A stretch of 64,000 bases of DNA, from NCBI RefSeq assembly GCF_030463565.1, contig NC_134645.1, positions 2,487,501-2,551,500 on the forward strand. Reading direction: 5' to 3'. This DNA comes from Pelecanus crispus. Lineage: Eukaryota; Chordata; Aves; Pelecaniformes; Pelecanidae. The notes beneath the pieces were generated by a model. It made no database searches, was not told the origin of the DNA, and worked only from the letters and a program-made list of their open reading frames with translations. The position numbers were made by a program, and so were the translations under genes. Below, one piece after another: positions 45,901 through 64,000 of this stretch (its first letter is position 1; each line of letters opens with the position of its first letter).

Positions 45901-48900
45901 GCTCAGTTCTGCTCTTCAGTGAAGTATTATTTCCTTGAATTATCCCTTTGATGTTTCAAAGTCCCAGAAAAGGTCTGCGAGCACTTAAATGGGAACGAAC
46001 GCCTTTGCAAGGGTGACACGAGGTGAAAAGGGGAAGTGGCAGTACATGGGCTGTGCCGGCTCCTGAGCTGCAGAGCATAGAAAATGCTCAAAATATCAGA
46101 TGTGTAAGTTGAAATTGCCTCAAGGCAGCTTAATCTTATAGGGGAGGAATTGGCATGGTGCATAAACCAAGCAGAAATGGGCCTTGGCAGCAGTGGAGGA
46201 GCAGCAATGTCTCCGGGACAAGTTGTTCTGAACAGTTTATCGCTCATGTGAGCTCACGCTTGCTGTGTTGCTGACCTGGGGAATGCATCTTCTGGTTTGA
46301 TCTCAGCCTGATATCGCCCTCGGCAGAGCAATCCTGCACTTTATTCGAAACTGAGCCGGTCTTTCAGGGAAATCCTCGATGGCTGGGCTTTGCGGTGGTA
46401 GGGAGGGCTGTGGCACCATCCCCGGGGTGGCGGAGGCAGGCGGCAGAAGCATTCTTAGGGCTGGAAAGGGGAAGAAAACAGTTTAATGAAAATAATGCTT
46501 TCTCAAATATAGGTCATTCTCTGCTTTTTGTCTGCCCCCCCGCAGTTGGGATGGGGCGGGCAGGTTTTGCAGTGGTCTGCGCATCCCGATGTTCAAATCA
46601 ACTTGGGCGGTTTGGTGCCTCAGGACTCATTTCTGCTTCGTGATTGCTTCATGCTGGGACATTGCGGTAGGGTTATTTGGGGGAGAATTAAAAGCTTTTT
46701 TGTTGTTGTTCTGGATGTTTTTTGGCGCTGAGAAAACCTGTAGCTCTTGCAAAACGTTCAGCATCCCTGAGCTTAAACACTATCGTAACATCAGACCTCA
46801 CTCGATTTTTGGCTTGAGGCTTGCATCCGGAAGTATTAAAATGCTTGTGTTAGACAGGAATGTTACCCTCGATATAAATTTCCATATAAAAACCTCTACT
46901 TGTCGTTTCTCTATATATTCCCCCTGTTTGTCTCACCCTTATTTCTTTTTATTGCTGTTTCTGCTTGGCAAACACCACCACGGTCCTAGCTGCATGTCAG
47001 CCTTTGAACGAGCTTCTGCAGGGCAATGAGATTTTAAAAATTTTAAAAAATTATATATTTTTTTAGGCTTTCTATGGACTCTCTAGGGCTTTTTGCCCCC
47101 TTGCCTATGCCTGACGAAAGAAATGTGTGAGCAGTGGGATGGGGCTTTGGGTTGGGGGTGACATGGGGGGGGAACCCCACAGACTTCTCCCAGTGCCTGG
47201 GTGGCCACAGCTGTGGCTTTTCCCCTCTGCGATGGGGGACCCTGTCCCTGCCTGGTCTCCTCTGCGCTCTCCCAGTCCCGCTGCAGCGGGTGGGATGGCA
47301 TTTACACCTTTAAAACCTCCTCAGCTCTGTACTGGCGAAGGGCTGTGTGGTTGTTGGCTCCCGCCTCGGCGCTTCAGGGCATGATTTCAACCATGTCTAT
47401 GGAGACCAATTTTCAACATCAAAACAAACCCATGTAAGTGGAATTTATATTACCTTTTAAAAACGCAAGTCAACAGAGCTGAGGACTCTGCTTCGAGGAA
47501 GCCTCTTGGGTTTGTTCAGGGAATTACTACAAATATTTTACATCCTTTTTGAGACTCCAGGCAACCTCAGGAAGTGTCTGCTGAGGACAGCTGTTGAAAT
47601 ACCCCAGGTTGCATAGCTGATCAGGGGGATTTCTGGGCCTGTGGTGTGAGAAAGGACACCTCCCCCCCCATCACCAAATAACCTATACTGCTTGAAAGCA
47701 CTGTCTAATTTTCAGAGCCAGGCTGATCTTTCTAAACATCTAGATAGTATTTCTCCCCCCTGAAGCAGTGGTTTCAGCTTGGGTGATGGTGGTCAAGAGC
47801 AATCAGAGCAAAAGCCTTGATTCCAAGTGCCTCAGTGTGCAAATTGGGTAAGCCCAAAGGTGAAGAAATATTTTACCATCCAGACATAGAAAATATCCCT
47901 GCAGCAGTGGAAGGATTGAATTCAAATAAGAAAAGAATGCCCAAAGCCTGTTGAAGAGGCAGGTTAAAGATGGGTGAGAGTGGGCTGGGGGTGCTCCACC
48001 CTCCTCTGAAATGTGCCTTGAGCACTTGGTGCTCAGACTGAATATCTTGGAAACTCAAGAATAGGTGCTTAAAGCCAGAATCTGGAAATTTTACAAATGT
48101 GTTTTGTTTTTTTTTCCAAGCTGGTTAGAGCTTATGCCACCTCCCACAGTACAGGGAAGAGAAAGACATACTGAGCTACTGGACTTAGCATTTGAAAATA
48201 GCCTGGTTTAGGGATTTTGGCCTAGGTACAGGCATCAAATTATGTCAAGATGAATAGTGACTTAACTGCTAACTTTATGACAGGAGAAGGCTGTGCCAAC
48301 AGGCTGCCAGCTTAGAGATGTGTGTTAATTATCTTGGTACCTTGCAGGCAGGTGGATTTGAGTGGGATGTTGGTACTGGCTGGATCCTTGTTTCTTTACA
48401 TACCAGCACTGCATGTAGGTATCGTACATCTGTGACGTGTGTGTGTGTGCAATCTTTTGCGAGAGCTTTATTTTTATCTTTGATTGCTGTGATGTGAATG
48501 TGGTGCCTCTGTAGCTTTTCTTTACACTTGTATGCAAACAGCCTTTGTGCAAAGCTTCGCAAGAATGTCATTGTGGCCTCTTCATTTCTACCAACTCCAG
48601 AAATGGGGGGAAAAATTCTTAAACTGAGCAAGGAAACATATTCCTGAAAAATGTTTACTTGTGATGGAACTGGGCAGCTTTCAACCTGGTGTGACAGAAA
48701 TTGTAATGGCCAGCAATGCCCCTACTGTATAATGGGGGAAAAAAGGGTTGTTGGAGAAAAGGGGCAGCTCCCTGATAAAAGTGGGAAGCTGAACCTTAGC
48801 CAGTTTGCTTAGAGGTGGAGCAGGCTGTCAAAATGTGATGCTCTTGCAAAGGTTTCCCTGTGGTTTGTCTGATGTTTCCCAGCACTAGTGGGGAAAATGA

Positions 48901-49980
48901 TGCACGAGTCTGGCTTGCAGTAAGACAGAAGCATATGTCAGCTTCATCTCTCCTCTGTTTGCAGAAAACAGAAGAAACTTTGGCCTTTCGTGATCTATTA
49001 GAAGAAACTACTGCTTGATCGTCCATGAAATTTTAGCACTTTATTGGAGATGTTCACGGTATAATTTAGGTCTTCCCTCTTCAGCATACCAGAGCAAAGG
49101 CAGAAATCTTCCAACCCCATTAAAGTTTCATGTTACTATTTTGATCCTCGTGATTTGGTTTTTAGTACAAAATCACCAACCTCACAGTGAGCGCTTGGCA
49201 TGTTGCTTCATGTTTTCCACTGCCTACCTACCTTTGCCAGTTTTTAAAGCTCTCGTGAAACAAAACAGCCCTACCAAATATCGGGGGGTAGTCTTTAGAC
49301 CAACCCTGGGTTCCAAAATTGTCTGGAACCTGGTTTGTTACAGGAGGAGAAAGCAGCAAAAGCAAACTTCAGCCTCAGGCTTTGAATCGCTTCAAGGGTC
49401 AATTCATGTCTAAATAAGTGTGTCCAGAAACAGCTTTCCTAGAAACACCACTGTTTGCAATGAGCTGGTTCCTGCTATCTTCCCCCAGGCAGTGCCTTTA
49501 AACTGGGCAGAAGTTAAATTTTTCTCCCTTGAAGATGATTTTTTTTTAAGTGTTTGCTGCTCATGAAGTTTGCTTTAATGCTTTTGTGGCTGCTGTTGAG
49601 CTGGGTGTGACAGCTGGTCACCAAACCTGGTGCTGACTACAGCAACCACACAAAAGAAGTTACTAATGCAAGTGATGGACATAGCCTGCATGAAGCATTT
49701 TGATGCTTCTTCCCTTTTTCTTTTTGGTGTGATTTTCAGGTTTTAGGCATTTGGCATTGTAACAGACTGTGCTGATGGTAGAGCCTCTGGCAAGGGTGTG
49801 TAACAGCTTTGGAGCTGCTAATAGCGAACTGCAAATGCTTCCCCTGTGCCCACAGGTGCCAGGGGAAGAGCGTCTGTCCAGGACAGCCACGTATTTAATG
49901 GGTCTTGGGAGGCTTTTCTGTAAATTTGTGCAGTTATTTTTCAGACTGATCTGAGCTTTAACATTCCCAACATCCTGCTG
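30910..49980. other. Intergenic DNA between PNPT1 and EFEMP1 (first part)
   Basis: No open frame here is supported by similarity, conserved motif or splice structure. The sequence is mostly AT-rich, with mildly GC-richer patches near 43.5-44.0 kb and 46.3-47.4 kb. Only A/T homopolymers (for example 34,291-34,307 and 35,231-35,270), a short GT run at 48,436-48,449 and the hairpin at 43,347 stand out. A stretch at 33,490-33,745 has an 81-codon plus frame that might be an old repeat, which I could not classify. Distal regulatory elements may be present but cannot be recognised from one sequence. Confidence 0.6.
43347..43368. repeat. Perfect 10-bp inverted repeat, intergenic
   Basis: CACAGCCTCC and GGAGGCTGTG with a 2-nt AA spacer. 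It is isolated, in the PNPT1-EFEMP1 intergenic region. Confidence 0.8.
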
Positions 49981-49984
49981 TAAG

Positions 49985-50420
49985 AAGGGGTTGGGGGGAT
50001 GGGACCCAAACTGCGTGCTGTGTTCAAGATGTAGTGGATTTACACAACTGTGTCAATGTTCAGCTTTATTCCCTGCTCTGTCCCCAGTTATTCCTAATGC
50101 TGGATTTGCTTTCTGGAGCTGTGGCTTCCTTTGGGCTATCATAACCTTGACACTATCCTCCTGAGAGGTGGTGGTTGGTTTGGAGACCTTTGCTGTTCAA
50201 ATAAAGCCGGGATAAGTTTTCCCCCATGTGCATCACTTTACATTTATCCCCTTTTGGTTTTATTTGGCATTTTTTGCTTGATATTTGGAGCACCGTAAAG
50301 GCCCTGTTTTCCAGAGGATGCTCATCTTTACCTAAATGACTGGATATCGTTGGCAAAATTTGCTGTTCCCCCTCTTCTAGCCACTTTGTACTTTGAGGCA
50401 GGTCCTTTGATAAGTTGCCT
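49985..50420 (-). mobile_element. Probable ancient CR1/L3-type LINE fossil
   Basis: The minus strand shows a degraded CR1-clade pattern: KGDKCKVMHMGEN with a spaced YLNSKGL resembles the post-RT words KCKVxHxG...Y.LxG. The flanking plus-strand wording (GTGCATCACTTTACATTTATC, GGCAAAATTTGCTG) resembles reverse complements of old vertebrate CR1/L3 consensus. No frame is intact. This is by eye and uncertain. Confidence 0.5.
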
Positions 50421-50557
50421 GTAAGAATAGCTCTGGCACGGTGGTATTGCCAAATTCCTCCTCCAGGAACATGATAGAAAGTTTCACTTCATTCTTTTGC
50501 CATGGCATTATCTTTTTTTGCTCGTTCCCCTAATGTGTGGGTCATGCCTTGGCCCCA

Positions 50558-50880
50558 TCAGCCTCCTGGGAGGTTGCTTCTGCTGTCATTGCAAGAGGCT
50601 TGATTTGCTAGTCCGGGCGTTTGCAAGTTGCTCCTTTGGCCTGCCTTGTTTTTACGTGTGACCTTCCAGATCTCAGGAACATTTCTATTTTCCTCATTTG
50701 TATACAACCTCAGCTTCTCAGAGGATGACTTATTGATTTTAATAATGCCTTTTACCCTGCTGTTTTGGTATGTTGGCTTCCCCTCTGCAGCCCTTACTCT
50801 GAGCTTCCAAAATCTGTTTGTTTTCCTAGTTTCCATGCCGCCTGCAAGAATTTCGCTCTTTTGACTTCCCACTTGGATGT
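50558..50880 (-). other. Unclassified open stretch next to the LINE fossil
   Basis: The minus-strand frame of 104 codons contains a Lys/Arg/Asn-rich peptide (METRKTNRFWKLRVRAAEGK ... NEENRNVPEIWKVTRKNKAG). Its composition suits a retroelement or viral-like fossil rather than a cellular gene, and it adjoins the LINE remnant. I do not recognise it. Confidence 0.2.
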
Positions 50881-50889
50881 TTGTTGTAT

Positions 50890-53800
50890 ATATTCGGTAT
50901 AGGAAACATTCTTATATATTGCACATAGATACTCCAGAAACACTCAAAGTGCAAGAAGAAAATGTGACCCTCAAGAGGAGGTGGTCACAGGTTCAGATGT
51001 TTCTGGAGTGGCATCGGCAGGATTTAGACCTTGAGGTGTCTGTGTAACTTTCACAATCGTGGTTTCAGAGTTTAACAGCATAAATATGTTACTTTTGTCA
51101 ACCCAGCTGGCAGGCTGCTAAATTTGAAAGCCTTTCTGTATGCTTGTTTGGGTGTACAGATAGGGATGGTGCATGCCTTTGCATAGGGAGTTTTTGTAGA
51201 CCAGAACTGCAGAGGCTTTAGGGGGTATCTTTGTGGGGGGGAGGGAGGGGAGGGGAAGAAAGTTTCATTAAAACTATGCAATAAAGTGCACCCGAGTGTG
51301 CGTTTGCAGGGCAGGAGCTGCTGAAGTGCTTAGCTGAGAGCTGCAGAGCTGCACCTTTCACTTTCAAAGGTCTGCTCTGAAGCATGTTAGTGGGAATGTT
51401 TCCCCTGTTTGAAAATGTGCTGTGTGGTTATGTAGAAATTAGAAAAAATATTAAAATTAAAAAATATTATTACCCAGACATATTTCTGGGAGGGAGCAGA
51501 GATGCAGAGCACTGATGTCCCTTCTGGGACTGTTGGGATTCTGGATCAGAAAGTGAAATTTCTCTCTCAAGTGAGAGCAGAAACAGCATGTGACTGACAC
51601 AGTGTAACTGTGTTCACAAGCGAAACCTGGAGCTCCCCTAAGTCCAGTATTTTGATCTGCAGGAGGCATTGTTGCATGTCTTGGCCACACAGCCCCTAAT
51701 CCAGTATCAAGGTGTTTTCTGAGATACCAGAGACTAAATCAGAGGAAGCCTTTAATACTACTTTGTCGTATTGTTGTGATGCAATGTTTGCAGCTTTTTC
51801 TGCTAAGCAAATATACAATAAATGGGAGGCTTTAAAAAAGGTTAACTTTGAGATCACTTACATTGAACAAGCAATTTTTTTTTAAAGTACATAATCTATA
51901 TCAATATAAAATTGGAGTGTATTTTTTCCCATGCAAAAATGACAAAAGCTGTTGTACTGTCCTTCAAATTTGCTTTGGCAACTATAAGCCAACTCCATTT
52001 TATTAAACAGCTCTCTTTCCTCCTAATATATACAGAAATGTTTGCAGTATAAACATCTTAACTAGACATCTGCTTTTCCCCAGATATAAAACACAGTTAA
52101 CTTTTTGCCCTCTTTCTGTTCACTGGGGCTGATAACTTTTTCTGCTGGCCAGATGAAATAAATTGGTTTTTGTACCAGATGCAGCACAGTTCAGTTTTGC
52201 ATTACGCAGGTGTTCCCCCAGCTGGGAAGTGTGGAAACGTGCCATTTTGCTGAGATGATGGTGAGGTTTAGAAATGTGAGGGCGTTAAAAATAATTCTCC
52301 GTGTTAACAGTGGGCTTTGTCCCTGGTGGGCTCCATATGCCGAACAGCTGACTGGGGCAGCAGCTGTTCTATATTTTAATAGGAGAGTTATAAAGTTAGA
52401 AACATGGATGATCATTCAAAACATAAGCAACTCTTTGCAGTCATGGAAACAGGATTCAACAATAAACTTGCATTTGTGAGCCTTCCAAACAAAATAATCC
52501 CACTGCACTCTGTTCAGGTGGTCTCGGAGAAGTGAATGAACTTGCATTTCTATTTCCTTAAGTTCTGTTTACTCAAACTCCTTTTTTTTACTTTTTTCTC
52601 CCTGTTTTCTATTTCTGAGAAGATATTAAACTTTGCATGTGATCCTGATTTAGATTCTTCTCCAATAGTGACAGAGATTTATATGAGAATGTTTCCTGGA
52701 GTGTGGTACTGACAGTGGTCATGCTGGTAGGATATAGCGAAGGCTGAGCAAACACTTTGCTCTAATATAATTTCTTGGTATTTCAGTGTCCCTTTTAACC
52801 CAAGTAGCTATTCAAACTCTCGTTGCATGTTTGCTGCAGCTCTGTATCCTTTGTAAGGAACATAGAAAGTCCTGCTTTCCTGGAGAATTGGATGAACCTG
52901 TGGGTTTTCCTCTTAACAACACACAGGTCTTCTGGCACAGTGTGGTGTACAAAAGCTCTCCTTGTTCAGGTTCTGAACCATCTTCTCATTTTGATTATGG
53001 GCTGCTTTCAGACACCCTCACGCTCGCTCATGTACCGCACCCCTATCCAAAACAATACCAGCCACCCCCTTCCAATTCCTCCACAGCCCTGCTGTAGTCC
53101 CTGGCTTGCTCTGCTTGCCTGCTTGTGTTTTGGTTTGGAGGGGCTGCTGTTATTTCAGCTCCCTGCTTCCATAAAAGAGCTGCGATGAATAATGTGCATG
53201 GAGAGCGGTGCCCACACCCAGTGACTGCGTTTAGGTCTCAACCAACCCGTAGCAATGTAATGGCAAGCAGCTGGATCTGCGCTCCTGAGCTGTGTGATAA
53301 CCTCTGACTTGGCTAATTTGGGCTGTAAGTGGTCTTATATAGACCTGAATATTGCAAGCAGATGGGGAGCGGGGTGCTTGGCAGGACAGTTTGTGCGGAA
53401 ATAAAATAGGTTAAGCCAAGTCTATGAGCATGATGAGATGTGGAGGAATGAGCGGGCTGCATGTGGCTTGGGCTCGTGTACGAGCTACAACTGCCTCTGC
53501 TGTTTGTGCCATTTGATAAATAGAGAAAAATAACATTATATACTTAGAGTGATCAATTTTGGGTTATTGTCAGGTAAGCAGAGATTTAAAAGGAAGATTT
53601 AGAAGTGCTGGTGACGAAACTGGTGTAAATATTGGCAGAGCATGAAGGTAGAGTAAATCCTTGAGGCAGAGCCTGGCAGCTTGGGGCTGTCAGGAATGGT
53701 TTGTGGCCACTTAATTGACTGCAGGGACCAGCCTGGTGCCCTGCCAGTCCCAGGGCTGAAGGAGGCAAAGCAACTTCAGCCTCCTCTGGGCACCTATCAA

Positions 53801-55030
53801 GAGAAAACTGCCCATTTTAAACCTAGAAACAACAACATAATCAATTGTTTCTTGGAATGGGCAGTGCTGAATTACACAATTTGGCAAGTTAAAAGTCAGT
53901 GTCAAAGAACAGCGCTGATGCTGCGGGTGGAGGGGGATGCTTGAGGGCCAGCACAGCTCGTTTGGGAGGACAGACTACATGGGAAATGTTGGTTGACACT
54001 AAGTGTGGAGGTGAGCGTCTGCTGCTTGCCACAGGAATTGGAGGGAGGAGGAGGAGGAGGTCGGGGGCATTTTGCTCAGGACATGCACAGGATGAGGAGC
54101 TGCCTTTCAAACCAAGCTGATTTGTAGTGATGATGAATGGGGAGGAATCCCTCGGGGGAGAGGAAGGAGCTTCCTACAAGCCAGACTGTCTGCATTGGAG
54201 AGTTTTCACCATGGAAAACACCAGTTAAATCCCTCTACAAAGCAAGTGGGCTTGTATTGGTGAGCTCCTCTCTGAGAGGGATGAAGGCTATCTGGGGTTT
54301 CACCCCACAGCTCTGGGGCCCCAGGCAAAGAAAATGCGACCCGGTGCCAGCACTATTTTTTTGGCCTATGCCACAACCATGTGCTCTGACCCTTTTGGCA
54401 GATGAAGTATTTGTTTAAAGCCACAAATGACTGCCTGAAGGAATGATCATTGGATAATGGAGTCCTGCTCTGCAATTTGTCTGAGCGTGAGGGATGTGTC
54501 ACCCTAAACCAGAGCGGTTGTGGCCTGTTCCAAGTTATATTCTGGAGCAAATTTTTGCTGTTTTGCCGTGCAGGACCTCTGGATGCCAAGTTCTCCAGCC
54601 ATGCTCGTTGCTTCTTCGGGCACATCCCCCCCGAAAGCAATTGCTGAGGGTGATTGTCATAATAAATACAAATTCGTGGGTCTGCGCCACAAGAGGTTGT
54701 TTTTTTGTGTATAATGTATGCACTATTCACAAATATTTTCTATAGAAAATGAATTTTAAGTAGAAAAGAGGCTCCTGCCTGTAAATTGGCAACTAACTAG
54801 CAATGTTTGTATGTTGGTATATTTTTTCCTTTTTAACAGCAGTAAAACTGAAACTCAGTAGGTAATATGTTTGTCCTTCTACAAAGGAATTATGTTTTTA
54901 GTCTTCCATGAACTAATACTGTACGGACTGAGATCTGGGTCATTCTGACTCTGTAGAACTCGACGGGGCTTTGCTGACTCCCACAGCAGCTGACAATTCA
55001 GCCCTCTAACAAACTACCTCCAAAAAGACT
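50890..55030. other. Intergenic DNA downstream of EFEMP1 (second part)
   Basis: No recognisable gene. A GGA-rich run lies at about 54,041-54,062, with short purine tracts at 51,236-51,260. It ends at the inferred EFEMP1 cleavage site near 55,035. Confidence 0.6.
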
Positions 55031-55034
55031 AAAT

Positions 55035-56109
55035 ACAATATGGTAAGAGATCTTTATTAAAAATTTTGTACATCAAAGGATTAACTGCTACATTTTAAAC
55101 AAGAAACAAGATTTTACATATTACAAAAGATGTTATTAGTTCTTGAATTAGAAATAAATTTTATGAACACTGTACATGATACATCTGAGTTGTAAGAGCA
55201 GGAATAGGACTGAGTGCCTGAAAATGATATAACTTAATAAGCAAATGCACTCAATTCTTAGTGTACAACATAATATTTCTGGAATATTAGCATGTTAACT
55301 TCTGTCTGAAAATGCTGTATCCCTCTAACCAGTAACTACCAACAGTGTTCTCAGGAGAAAGCATGGACACATGTGCCCTGCGTGGTGATTTTCCATTTGG
55401 AGTTTCTTTCGTTGTTGGAGAAATTTTCTTCCTATGGTCTGTTTTTCTTGGAGAGAGCAGAATGTTATTCCGTGGTATGGTTAACACAATCTGCATATAA
55501 AAACCCAATGCAAAACATTTCTCACAATGTAACTTTACCTCCAACCCAGACTAGAAAAACCAACTGATAGCACATAAATGTCTACAGAAATAGATTTTTA
55601 TTGACTGTTACCTTTTGTTACAAAGTAGTTAAAAAGAAGAAATATATTTTAGCTTATCAGATAACCGTTACTTTGTGTATCATTCATACTATATAATTTT
55701 TTTCTTTTTGAGATTGTCAGTGTAGCTGCATTAGGATTTAAAATAAAAACAACACAGAAGATCACCTTTTAATTGCATCACCTATTTGGCTAGGAAGGGT
55801 GTGTGAAGTTTTACAGGAGAGTATGAGCATACAGTTCTCATACAAAAGTGTAGTATGTATCTAGTCCAAGAAAGGTAATAAAAAAGATGTAAATCTTTAT
55901 ACAGAAAGTGACAATGCCCATGTTATACTATGGAACACATCTACTAATTTTGAATTACAGGTGTAATGCGTGGATTAAAGAGATCAACTTACTAAACAAA
56001 TCTTAAAAAAAAAAAAGAGAGCAAAATCTATAAATAAAATAGTAAGTGCTTTCTTTAAGATAATATTCTTTGGCTGCTTTAAGTGCCAGTGAAGGGTTAT
56101 TGAAAACCA
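55035..56109 (-). other. EFEMP1: EFEMP1 3' UTR
   Basis: AT-rich sequence after the stop, with AATAAA signals on the minus strand at 55597-55602 (about 510 nt past the stop) and 55053-55058 (about 1,055 nt). The distal signal is followed by a U-rich stretch (TTGTATTTAGTCTTTTTGG), as expected for a downstream element. Two transcript ends are plausible. Confidence 0.7.
55053..55058 (-). other. Distal poly(A) signal of EFEMP1
   Basis: TTTATT on the plus strand, AATAAA in the transcript. Cleavage is inferred at about 55,035. A proximal AATAAA is at 55597-55602. Confidence 0.6.
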
Positions 56110-61892
<5,783 letters not shown>

Positions 61893-64000
61893 CTGAAAGG
61901 AAAAATTATGGATCTTTATCTTGTGTAGCTGGTGATTAGGCTGATTAAGTGGATTAGTCCTTAGTCTGGGTCTATTGCTTAGCAGAAGCTCAGTTGACTA
62001 TATCAATATAGATCTGCAGTCACTGGAACAATGTCAGATCTATGCTTTACATTCCATGTAGAAGAAAGAGTATTTTTCCAGGAATGAGAGTTATTCTAAT
62101 GTGTGATGAATTCTTCCAAAAATGTTTAGTGTGGCTATTAAACTCCACATTCCACTGTCTTTTTTTCAGGTATGAAATGCCAAGTCTCTATAAATAATTG
62201 ATATAAGGAACACATACTGATAAGGCCTCTCAGCATGCAGTGGTTAAGATTTATTTGAGCTATTTATTACTCTTAAAATTTGTTCTTTTAAATTCCATTA
62301 CAATTATAACATGAGTCTTTGAGGCCAGTAGGGTTTTGCAATGCTCTAAGGCCTAGACCATATTGGGGGAAGGTATGTTTCTGTGCTAGATTTTTTCCAT
62401 GATGTGTCCACCCTAAGAACATATGTGGGAACACTGTGGTATGAGAAGAGAAGCAATTTTTAATGGGAAGTTTATATAACTGTAATCACCTCTGGAATCT
62501 ATAACACTTGTGTTTTCATAGGCTGTTGACTAACTGCTGCTCCTCTGTCATTCACTCTGTAGATTTCAGTGTATTTTTTCCCTTGTATTCCTCCCCTGCA
62601 TGTTTTCCATTCATATTTGTGTTTATCAGATATAACCATTGGTAGAGAGCTGCATTTGAAAAAAAAAATCTTGAGTTCATGGTTTTTGCAAATGCTTATA
62701 AATGTTAGCCACACTCAGTCATTTACAGATGCAACTAAAAACTGACAAAGATGACCAAGATTAGGCATTCACAAAAACTAAGCTAATGAGGAGGATATAA
62801 ATTCTCTATATGATGAACCTCCTAGTCCTGAAAACAAATGGTAATAGAGGAAAACAGATTACAAAGTTTTTTATTCCTCCTTTTAGTTAATTTCTGGCAA
62901 CAGTGCAAAGAATGTACATCATGACAGTGCTACCAGAAGGAATAAATAAGCTAGCCAAAGCCACAACTCTGTTTTCCTTCCAAGAAATATTGACCCACTT
63001 TCGATATATGCAAAAGTTGTAACACAAATGCAATCGGTACAGCTGTCAAGTATCACTTCTGCCAGATGACTGTTGCAGATGTGGAAGTCTGTCTTGATGC
63101 AGCAACCATTCATTTACAAATTTTCTTCTAAAGATTTACTTCACCTTTCCTGGTGGGAGTATGCTGCCTTAGGCTGCTAGGCCAGCAGGTCAGAGAAGGG
63201 GTTTTGGTGAAACACCTAGCAAACTTAGAGCTGTCGTGATTTGTGAGTGTAACTGATGGAATACACCTTGCATTTGAGCCATGGAAAGGGTCAAAGTAGT
63301 AATAACTTGTCACATGCTCATGTTGCGTCCATGTGCAATTTTTTTATCTTTTGGTGAAAAACAAGAAATTCCTCTCTCACTTCAGTGCTCTGCAGTGTGC
63401 CAGGGCACTTGGTAAGATATAGCAATGCTTGGAAGTAACGGTAGAAGCTGGAAAACCCAGATTGATTTTTCTATATATAAAAATATGTATATAATACAAA
63501 TTTTATATAAATGATAGCCATAAAGAACTTCTGACCATCTCCATCACCAATCTCTTGATTTTTTTTTTATGGCCATTCTCTCTACACAGCAGACAGTTAC
63601 CTTTTTATTATTACTCTAATTCAGCTAGAAAACAGAACGTACGATTTCAAACTTAACAGTAGTCTTAAAAGTTTTACCGCAAGGCTTCCCTTAGTGTTTT
63701 ACTTCTAAAGGGAGGGTCACTCTTTAGTGACCCTCACTCCCATTTTTGACGTTATTTTCTAATATTCAAATGTGACATGTGTAGATGCTTTCTTTCCTTG
63801 CTACGTTTATGTGCTGAGGATAATTACACTTAACTGCAGAGGTATAGTATTGCTTCCCCTGTTTCTGGTTCCAGCCTTCATGTTGCATGAACTGGGAATA
63901 ATATAATGACAGCCAATGATAATGCAAAGCGATCCACCAGAACTGAAAGAATAATTAAATCTAACATTGAATAATGAATATAAACCTCCAGGGTTCCAGT
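61893..64000 (-). other. EFEMP1: EFEMP1 intron (partial) upstream of cbEGF 4
   Basis: At least 2.1 kb with no cbEGF exon visible. It has a TA-rich stretch at 63,470-63,500 and the hairpin at 63,712-63,735. The preceding cbEGF 3 exon must lie beyond the right edge. Confidence 0.75.
63712..63735. repeat. Perfect 10-bp stem, 4-nt loop hairpin in an EFEMP1 intron
   Basis: GAGGGTCACT and AGTGACCCTC flank CTTT. Imperfect complementarity continues outward (AAAGG / ACTCCC). It could be a terminal piece of a small inverted-repeat element; no partner was found in the window. Confidence 0.8.

Noticed and set aside
46589-47029. 146-codon plus-strand frame
   Set aside because: Hydrophobic, Cys-rich translation without recognisable similarity, with no promoter or splice signals around it.
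55287-55544. 85-codon minus frame downstream of EFEMP1
   Set aside because: It lies wholly inside the EFEMP1 3' UTR with no coding features.
61893-64000. Search for the miR-216/217 cluster and another EFEMP1 exon
   Set aside because: In mammals the microRNA cluster lies beyond the 5' side of EFEMP1, outside this window, and no cbEGF-coding exon is visible in the last 2 kb.

Overview
This is a vertebrate nuclear window, almost certainly a bird. The genes have short exons with GT-AG introns, the 5' ends sit in CpG islands, and the only abundant interspersed repeats are CR1 LINEs, including their characteristic 3' end with ATTCTATG-like terminal repeats. I see no mammalian SINEs or L1s and no microbial features. 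The species cannot be fixed from the sequence alone.

The layout matches a block known from human 2p16.1, with all three genes on the minus strand. (1) Bases 1-3,260 hold the 5' end of PPP4R3B (SMEK2, a regulatory subunit of protein phosphatase 4): coding exon 1 at 2846-2987 and exon 2 at 1657-1712, with the rest of the gene off the left edge. Its CpG-island promoter spans about 2,530-3,560, with a possible divergent plus-strand first exon at 3685-3724. (2) Bases about 8,310-29,640 hold a complete PNPT1 (mitochondrial polynucleotide phosphorylase). I could place all 28 coding exons; they join in frame to 2,373 nt, a 790-residue protein with no stop or frameshift. Its CpG-island promoter is at about 29,230-30,110. 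(3) Bases about 55,030-64,000 hold the 3' half of EFEMP1 (fibulin-3): five exons encoding the last three calcium-binding EGF modules and the fibulin-type C-terminal module, plus the 3' UTR. The 5' half lies beyond the right edge.

An intergenic stretch of roughly 24 kb (30.9-55.0 kb) separates PNPT1 from EFEMP1. I find no supportable gene in it, only one probable ancient LINE fossil near 50 kb. CR1 copies lie in PNPT1 introns 3, 14 and 21 and just upstream of the PNPT1 promoter, where two copies are in inverted orientation.

The three genes are neighbours by conserved synteny rather than by shared pathway: PPP4R3B targets PP4 phosphatase, PNPT1 acts in mitochondrial RNA import and decay, and EFEMP1 is a secreted matrix glycoprotein. 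I found no previously undescribed system. The points most worth checking are a GC-AG intron in PPP4R3B, a likely intron in the PNPT1 3' UTR, divergent spliced transcription from both CpG islands, a GxxG-loop change in the PNPT1 KH domain, and a PNPT1 intron that is mostly CR1 sequence.
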